DNA from: Temnopleurus reevesii
Lineage: Eukaryota > Echinodermata > Echinoidea > Temnopleuroida > Temnopleuridae
DNA: 64,000 bases
NCBI GenBank assembly: GCA_036244855.1
Contig: BQKZ01000358.1
Coordinates: 30,623-94,622 of the forward strand
Direction of reading: 5' to 3'
Each line of letters opens with the position of its first letter. Within the stretch, counting starts at the first letter, position 1. The notes under the pieces were generated by a model. It saw only the letters and a list, made by a program, of their open reading frames with translations, was not told the DNA's origin and did not search any database. Made by a program: the position numbers and the translations under genes. This document shows positions 52,501 through 61,500 of the stretch, piece after piece.

Positions 52501-55500
52501 GAAATAAATAGATATAGTTGTTTGTGTGTTCCTGGATTTGAGGGTGTGCACTGTGAGACAAACATTGATGAATGTTACTCTGACCCCTGTGCCAATGGTG
52601 CTTCTTGTATGGATGATGTCAACGGCTATACATGTGAATGTGCTCCTGGTTATGATGGTGTCCACTGTGAAAATGACGTCGATGAATGCCACAGTTCTCC
52701 GTGTTTGAATGGTGCTCAATGCATTGACCGAGTTAACCGATACAGGTGCAAATGTCTACCCGGATATGAAGGTACTCATTGTGAGGTTGATATTAATGAA
52801 TGTGAGAGCGATCCGTGTTTGAACGGCGCTTCGTGCGTAGATGAAGTCGACCACTATGTTTGTATCTGCATTCTGGGGTTTGAAGGAGTTACGTGTGAAA
52901 CCAATATAGATGAATGCAGCAGCAATCCATGTCAGAATAATGCCACGTGTGTGGATCACATCAACCGATACACATGTGACTGCTTACCAGGATTTGACAG
53001 CGTACATTGCCATGTGGATATAGATGAATGTGCAAGCGACCCGTGTCAACATGAATCCATTTGTGATGATCAGATCGATAGGTATCAGTGCCACTGCCGT
53101 CCTGGATACAGGGGAATCCATTGTGAAAGCGAGATCGACGAGTGTCAAAGTAACCCCTGTCTTCATGGTGCAACCTGCATGGATAAAGTCAATCGTTATA
53201 AATGTAAATGCTTGCCTGGATACTCAGGTGACCACTGTGAAGTAAACATAGATGAATGTGAAAGTTCACCTTGTGAAAATAACGGGATATGTGAGGACCA
53301 TGTCAACCATTATACTTGCCTGTGTCAACCAGGATTCAGTGGGCGAGTTTGCGAGGTCAACATTCAAGAGTGCAACAGCAATCCTTGTATGAACAATGCC
53401 ACTTGTAATGATGGTATCAATGAATACCAATGTGACTGTCATTCTGGTTTTGAAGGAACACACTGTGAGGTGAACATTGACGAGTGTGGATCAAATCCTT
53501 GCCAATATGGATCAACATGTTATGATGGGATTAATGGCTATACCTGTAACTGTGCTCCAGGGTACATTGGCCTCCACTGTGAACAGGAAGTTGATGAATG
53601 CGAGAGCTTGCCTTGCCAAAACGATGCTAGATGCGTGGATCGTGTAAATGGATACCACTGTAGATGTGTTACAGGGTTTATTGGTATTCACTGTGAAACT
53701 GAAATCAATGAATGTGAATCAGGACCATGCCAGAACGGTGCGACTTGTCTTAATATGGTTGGGAGATTCGTTTGTACATGTACACCAGGATATAACGGTA
53801 CACACTGTGAAGTAAATATTGATGAATGCGAAAGCTCTCCATGTATGAATGGGGCTACTTGTAGAGATGAAGTCAACGGATACACATGTGAATGTGTAGA
53901 TGGATATGATGGTATACATTGTGAATCGGAAATTAACGAATGCTCAAGTAGTCCATGTCAGAATGGTGCTCTCTGCTCCAACCTTGTCAATGAATATGAA
54001 TGTATCTGCAAAGCAGGCTTTACCGGTGTCCATTGTGAGATAGATATCGATGAATGCATCAGCGGACCTTGCATGAACAATGCAACTTGTGTCGATCGTG
54101 TCAATAGATATAAATGCAAATGCGTCCCAGGATATGAAGGAACGCATTGTGAAACTAACACCGATGAATGTAAAAGCCTACCATGTCAAAATAATGCAGT
54201 TTGTGTGGATGAAATCAACCAGTTTTCTTGTCAGTGCCTTCCTGGATTCGAAGGCACTCTCTGTGAAGTAAATATCGATGAATGCAGTAGCCTTCCATGC
54301 CAGAACAATGCAACCTGTCTAGATCAAATCAATGGATACTCCTGTGCCTGTCTTCCTGGTTTCGAAGGAATTCATTGTGAAACAAATATTGATGAGTGCT
54401 CCTCATCTCCGTGTCAGAATGAAGCAACATGTACAGACGCCATTAATGGTTTCTACTGCGATTGTTTATCAGGGTACGTAGGGATACACTGTGAAACAGA
54501 CGTCGATGAATGTTCAAGTGGTCCATGCCAAAACGGGGCGCTTTGTGTCGACCGAGTGAACAAATATAAATGTCGATGTTTGGACGGTTTCGAGGGAACA
54601 CACTGTGAGATTAATATCGATGAATGTGAAAGCAACCCATGTCAAAATGATGCTACCTGCATGGATATGATCAATGGTTTCGAATGTACCTGCGTTCCTG
54701 GATTTACCGGTTTAATTTGTGAAACAAACATAAATGAGTGTATAAGCGAGCCGTGCCTTAATAACGGAACTTGTGTAGACTTAATTGATGGATATAGATG
54801 CCTTTGTCTTGATGGGTACAATGGGCGGCATTGCAATAATGACATTGATGAATGCGATAGTAGTCCTTGTTTGAACAATGCTACATGCATTGATCTTGTT
54901 GACAGATACGAGTGTCGATGTAAACCTGGATATGAAGGAGTACATTGTGAAGGGGACATCAACGAATGTTACTCTTTCCCATGTGAAAATGGTGCGACGT
55001 GTATAGATATGATTAACGGTTACGATTGTGAATGCCTTCCAGGATACGAAGGGATCCATTGTGGGATAGAAACAGATGAGTGCGAAAGCAATCCATGTCA
55101 AAACGCGGGAACGTGTGTCGATCGAATCAACAAATACAAGTGTAAATGTAGGGCTGGATTTGAGGGAAATGAATGCCAAGTTGACATAGATGAATGCAGC
55201 AGTGATCCATGTACTAATGGTGCGTCTTGTTGGGACGTTATCAACGGATTCGTATGTGAATGCGCTGAAGGATATGATGGAATACACTGCGAGATCAATA
55301 TTGATGAATGCGAAAGCGGTCCTTGTGAAAACGGTGCTACGTGTGTAGATGAGGTCAATGGATATACGTGTACCTGTGATTCCGGATTCGAAGGCACATT
55401 CTGTCAGATAAACATCGATGAGTGTGAAAGTAGCCCATGCTTGAATGGAGCAAGCTGTCTTGACAAGGTAAATGGGTACAGGTGCCAATGTGCAGAAGGG

Positions 55501-58500
55501 TACGATGGAATTCTGTGTGAGATCGACATCGACGAGTGTGCATCTTTACCTTGTCAAAATGGTGGTCGATGTGAAGACATGGTGAACGCTTATACCTGTC
55601 ACTGCGAAGAAGGTTTCGACGGAATACACTGTGAATATAACATCAACGAGTGCCTCAGTAATCCATGTTTGAATTCGGCGACCTGTTTGGATATGATCGC
55701 TGGATATCTTTGCGAATGCAGCCCGGGTTATACCGGTGTCCACTGTGAAACTGACATTGATGAATGTACTAGATCTCCTTGTGCGAATGGAGCAACATGC
55801 ATGGATGAGGTTAACGGGTATAGATGTTCATGCGCTCCCGGCTATAAAGGTGTCCTCTGCGAAGTGGACATTGACGAGTGTGCCAGTAGTCCATGCCAGA
55901 ATAACGCTACATGTGTGGATAAAGTTGATAGATATAAATGTATATGTGTTGCTGGTTTTCGGGGAAAGGAATGTCAAACTAACTATGATGAATGCACTAG
56001 CAATCCCTGTTTGAACAATGGTCGGTGCGAAGACGGTGTGAATGACTACATATGCCATTGCCAACCAGGATATACCGGCATTCTCTGTGAAACAAATATC
56101 GATGAATGCGAATCATCCCCATGTGAAAATAAAGCCTTATGCATAGATCATGTCGACGGTTTTACCTGTGATTGTATGGATGGTTTCGATGGAACCTTCT
56201 GCTCAAATGATATTGACGAGTGTTTTAGTGATCCGTGTTTGAATAACGGAAGCTGCTCTGACTTAGTAAATGGCTTTGAATGCAGTTGTGTACCAGGATT
56301 TGAAGGACCAATATGTGAAGCAAACATAAATGAATGTCGAAGTAACCCATGTCTTAACAATGGAGAGTGCGTTGATTACATCAATAAGTATTTCTGCCAA
56401 TGTGCTGCAGGATACGAAGGAGTACAGTGCGAATATGAAATTGATGAATGTGCTAGCAGTCCTTGTCAGAATGATGCCGACTGTCAAGATCGAGTTGATG
56501 GCTACCATTGCGAATGCGTTCCCGGGTATGAAGGTACCCACTGTGAAATAGACATAGACGAATGCTCAAGTCAACCGTGTCTTAACAGAGCTACTTGTCG
56601 CGACATGATAAATGGATACGAGTGTCTGTGCAGAGACGGCTATGACGGGGTGAACTGTGGAAATAACATAAACGAATGCCTCAGTGATCCTTGTTTTAAT
56701 CAAGGAACCTGCAAGGACAAGGTCAATCGATATAAATGCTTATGTCAGGATGGGTTTGAAGGAGTCCACTGCGAAGTAGATATTAATGAATGCACGAGTT
56801 ATCCTTGTGTGAACGCGGGCTTATGTTTTGACCAGGTGAATGGCTACCAGTGTTCCTGCCAACCGGGATTTACTGGTGAACACTGCGAATTAGAAATCAA
56901 CGAATGCAGCAGTGAACCGTGTCAAAACAAAGCGTCTTGCGTTGATTTTGTTAACAGATATGAATGCGAATGCAGACCTGGATATAAAGGCCTTCACTGT
57001 GAAATTGACATAGATGAATGTGGGAGTAATCCCTGCTTAAACGACGCAACATGCATTGATAAAGTGAACCGGTTTCGATGTTCCTGTGCTCCTGGCTACA
57101 CCGGGGAGTTGTGTGGAATAGATATAAACGAGTGTCAGAGTTCCCCGTGCCAAAATGATGCAAGATGTCAGGACCAGGTCAATGGATATATGTGCATATG
57201 TCCTTTTGGATTTGATGGACGGCATTGCGAAGTTAATATTGATGAATGTGCAAGCTCCCCTTGCCAGAACGAAGGACAATGCATAGACAGAGTAAACGGC
57301 TACGACTGTCAATGCGAAGCGGGTTTCACCGGAACGGAATGCGAAACGAATGTGAATGAATGCTCAAGCAATCCTTGTCAGCATGATTCGGAGTGCATGG
57401 ATGAGGTCAATGGATACATATGCATATGCAGCCCTGGTACAGAAGGTATACACTGTGAAATTGACATCAATGAGTGCATAAGTCAACCATGTGAGAATGG
57501 AGCGAGGTGCAAAGACCAGATGAATGGTTATAGATGCCGATGTTCAACCGGGTTCGATGGTGTACATTGCGAAATCAACATAGATGAGTGTGGGAGCTCA
57601 CCGTGTCAGAATATGGCATCTTGCCTGGACGCTGTGAACGGATATTCCTGCAATTGTCGGCCAGGATTTACAGGAACACATTGTGAAGTGAATATCGACG
57701 AATGTGCAAGCGACCCGTGTGAACATGGAGGCATGTGTAGGGATCAGGTCAATAGATACACATGCCAATGTCCTGCAGGATACGATGGCAGTCGTTGTGA
57801 AAATGATATCGATGAGTGTGAAAGCTCCCCTTGTCAGAACGGAGCAGACTGCACAGACTCCATTGATGAATATACATGTGAATGCTTAGATGGATACTCT
57901 GGAACGAATTGTCAGGTTGATATTGATGAGTGTGCCAGCCAGCCATGTAGGAATGATGGAAGATGTTATGACAAGACCAATGGATACAGTTGCTCCTGTG
58001 CTGCTGGCTTTGAGGGAACTCAGTGTCAAATCAATGTGGATGAATGCAACAGTTCACCATGTCAGAACAGAGGGTATTGCAGAGACCAGATCAATTCATT
58101 TTTATGTGACTGTGATGCAGGATATGAAGGGACCTTCTGTGAAATCAATATCGATGAGTGCGCTAGTAATCCATGTGAATATGCCTCTACCTGCTACGAC
58201 AAGATCGACGGATATGGGTGCGAATGTCTTCCCGGTTACTATGGAGTGCACTGCGAATATGAGAGAGATGAATGCCTGAGCGAACCATGCGGACATGGTG
58301 GGAAATGCATTAACGAGATAGACAGATTTACTTGCAACTGCTCAGCTGGATATGAGGGGATAACTTGTGAAATTGATATAGACGAATGCCACAGTCAACC
58401 ATGTCAAAATGAGGGAATTTGCTTTGACAGAGTCGATGGTTATGACTGCAAATGCGTTGATGGATATGGTGGAAAGGATTGCCAGTTTGATATTGATGAA

Positions 58501-61500
58501 TGTGCTAGTGATCCCTGTCAGCATGGTGCTACTTGCAATGACTTTGTAAATGGATACACCTGCACATGCCGGGTTGGTTTCGAGGGTACTTTTTGTGAAA
58601 CGAATATCAACGAATGTGCAAGCAACCCTTGTTCAAGCTATGGGCGGTGCGTGGATGGAATTAACGGATACCGGTGCCGATGTAGACCTGGCTTCATGGG
58701 TCGTCTTTGTGAAATCGACATTGACGAATGTCAAAGTAATCCATGCTTACATGGAAGTAGGTGAGTCGATGGCCTAAATGGATACAGGTGCCTGTGCAGA
58801 GCGGGCTATCAAGGGTTCCGCTGCAGAGATGAAGTGGACGAGTGTCTCAGTAACCCATGCTTGAATGGCATATGCCTTGACAGACTAAATGGATATCGCT
58901 GTCATTGCATCAAGGGATTTTATGGTAGAAATTGTGGAATTAACAGAGATGAATGCGACAGCGAACCTTGTCTAAATGGTGCTACATGCCAAGATGGAAT
59001 TGACAATTATTACTGCGAATGTCCACCAGGATACGAAGGAATCCACTGTGAAATCATAACCGACGAGTGCCAGAGTAGACCGTGTATGAACGGTGCAACC
59101 TGCGTTGATGGTTTTAAGGAGTATACCTGTAAATGCATCCCTGGGTTCGAAGGTAACAACTGTGAGATAAACATAAATGACTGTGCAAGTAATCCATGTC
59201 AAAATCGAGCTACTTGTCTGGATGGTATTGAAAGCTACTCATGCCAATGTGTCCTCGGTTACAGAGGTGAACACTGAGAGATTGAAATCAACGAATGCGA
59301 CAGTCAACCCTGTAAGAATGATGGAACATGTCTTAATGGTGTGAACAGTTTCTTTTGCTACTGCCCACAGGGCTACGAAGGTTGGTTGTGTGAGATAGAA
59401 ATAGATGAATGTGAAAGCAATCCTTGTCTTCATGGAGGAAAATGTAAGGATGTTACGGCCGGATTCACCTGTCAATGTGAAGATGGATTCAATGGAACAC
59501 GGTGCGAGACAGTTCTTGATCAGTGTAAACTCAACCCATGCTACGGAAATGCTACTTGTGTTACCAAGGATAGCAATTTCAAGTAAGTGCGAGATAAAGT
59601 ATAGGGAAGGATTTTACCTTTCGGACTCTACAAAGTCCAAATAGTCGAAGAAAATGTCTAAAGTAAAAATATATTTCATGATAAGAAATCAGATAGTCTA
59701 TGCAGCATAATGTAAATTGTTATATTCACTACAATTTTCTTGTCTTGTTTTCAGTCTTGGAATCATGTGATAATCTAAATGCACGACTATTTCAGACGTT
59801 TAATATTATGACATCAAGTAGTCTATACAGTCTAATGTAGATTATTTACCTCGCTACAGTTGTAAGAATCGTTAAATCATGGGATGATAAAAAAGCATGA
59901 ATGCTTCAGGGAATTGATAATTACAAAAAAGAAATACGTTATAAAGAGCATAATATCCATATGAACTATATGTTTTATTTTTAGCTGCCTCTGTCCTCCT
60001 GGGTATTCGGGGCCAGATTGTGCCGACTATGACGAAGAAGGATGTGGGTCAATAAAGTGCTTCAACGGTCAGTGTCTACTCGACAAAAGAAGAGAATATA
60101 TGGTGACATACATCTGTCAATGTATTCGTGGATTCATCGGAGTCGAATGCGACACATGTGAGTGATGTTTCTCATACAATACATATTCTAAAATGAATTA
60201 AAAGACAAAAATATTAATAAATAGACAAAAAAGAATACTTATAACAACTTGGGATAATACCGGTTTTCTCATTCTGTCATTAATTAGAATGTTTCAGGCC
60301 AGTAATGAATTTCAATTTTCCCAATACAGTCTTGTCTGAAAAAATAAGGAATGTATGATATCAGCATTGCTCAAGCAATTCCATGAACACTGTAAAATTG
60401 ATAAGACTGCAAATTGAGATGAAGACGGTCATAGGAAAGTATTACATAATGCGGTTGGTGAAGAGTAAGACATTAACCATTCCATCTCTTTCTATTTCCT
60501 CCTCTCTTCCTCTTGATTCCTTACTCTTAATAATTGAAGATGTACCGAACATCACTGCAAGCGTGTTGATTGAGGAGAAACACACTCAACTGAGAGAACT
60601 GGAATACAAGATGAAGGAAGTCTTAATAGAAGCCATGGAGACAAGCGAGGACATGCATAATTGTTCCAATGTGGACATCTCTATAATAGATAGTACCACG
60701 GGCAATGGAGCTTTATCAGGGTAATCATGACTCAATAAACTCAGTGACAAATCCTAACTAGATCTTCATTTTACCCATTCTTATTAGGGAAGCATGACAT
60801 TCGACATCTCTTTGACACTTCTAAAATGATTGGATAAGAGATAACACATTCAAGTAAACTTTATTCTTTATTGTCTGCTTCTTGGATATTATGAATCAAA
60901 TTTGAAGGCCCTGTATTCATAAGTCCATTGAACAAGCTTGTCTGTCGCTTTATCAAAAATTGAAGATGACACTTTTTTTTGTATTGAGATATGTAAGCGA
61001 TCGAAATACAATAAAACCTAAATCAAGAATACAGGCTTTCATAGATGACGCTACTTACTTGCTGTAAAAAGATTAAAATTCAACACTAATATATTTTACT
61101 CAGATGAAAAACAAATAAAATATCATGATGCAAAGTACAGAATAAATATTTAAAAAATTGTGTAAAAGGAATTGTGGAGAAAAATATTGGCGATACAATT
61201 TAAAAAAGACATATAAGTATGGTCCAGTATCTGAGGTCTGCACCTTTTCTCATTACCAAATAGAGTACCGTGATGAATAAACTATAAAGTTGAAAGGCAA
61301 TTCGTTGCTTTGCCTATGATTTGTGGTAATGATCTGGATGAAGACAATATATTATTATATAATAGTATATTATATCATATTATATTATATTATATATGAT
61401 ATTTTAGTTTTTGTGATTTCACCTTTAAACAGGATGGAATACACGAACGTAACGATCTACGCCATGCTGGATGATAAGCCCGCCGATCGGGACGCCCTTT

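Noticed and set aside
50452..58764. A complete 2770-residue secreted EGF protein starting at ATG 50452 and ending at 58764
   Set aside because: The sequence before 50492 is intronic: a CAG acceptor in correct phase joins 50492 to the EGF exon at 49889. EGF coding continues in frame after the TGA to further conserved exons.
58761..58787. A 27-base intron between GTGAGT and the ACAG at 58784-58787
   Set aside because: It keeps frame but is far too short for a spliceosomal intron.
50492..59582. Regular 114 bp periodicity as a CRISPR array or satellite
   Set aside because: The period is one EGF domain; codon-level conservation of cysteines explains it.
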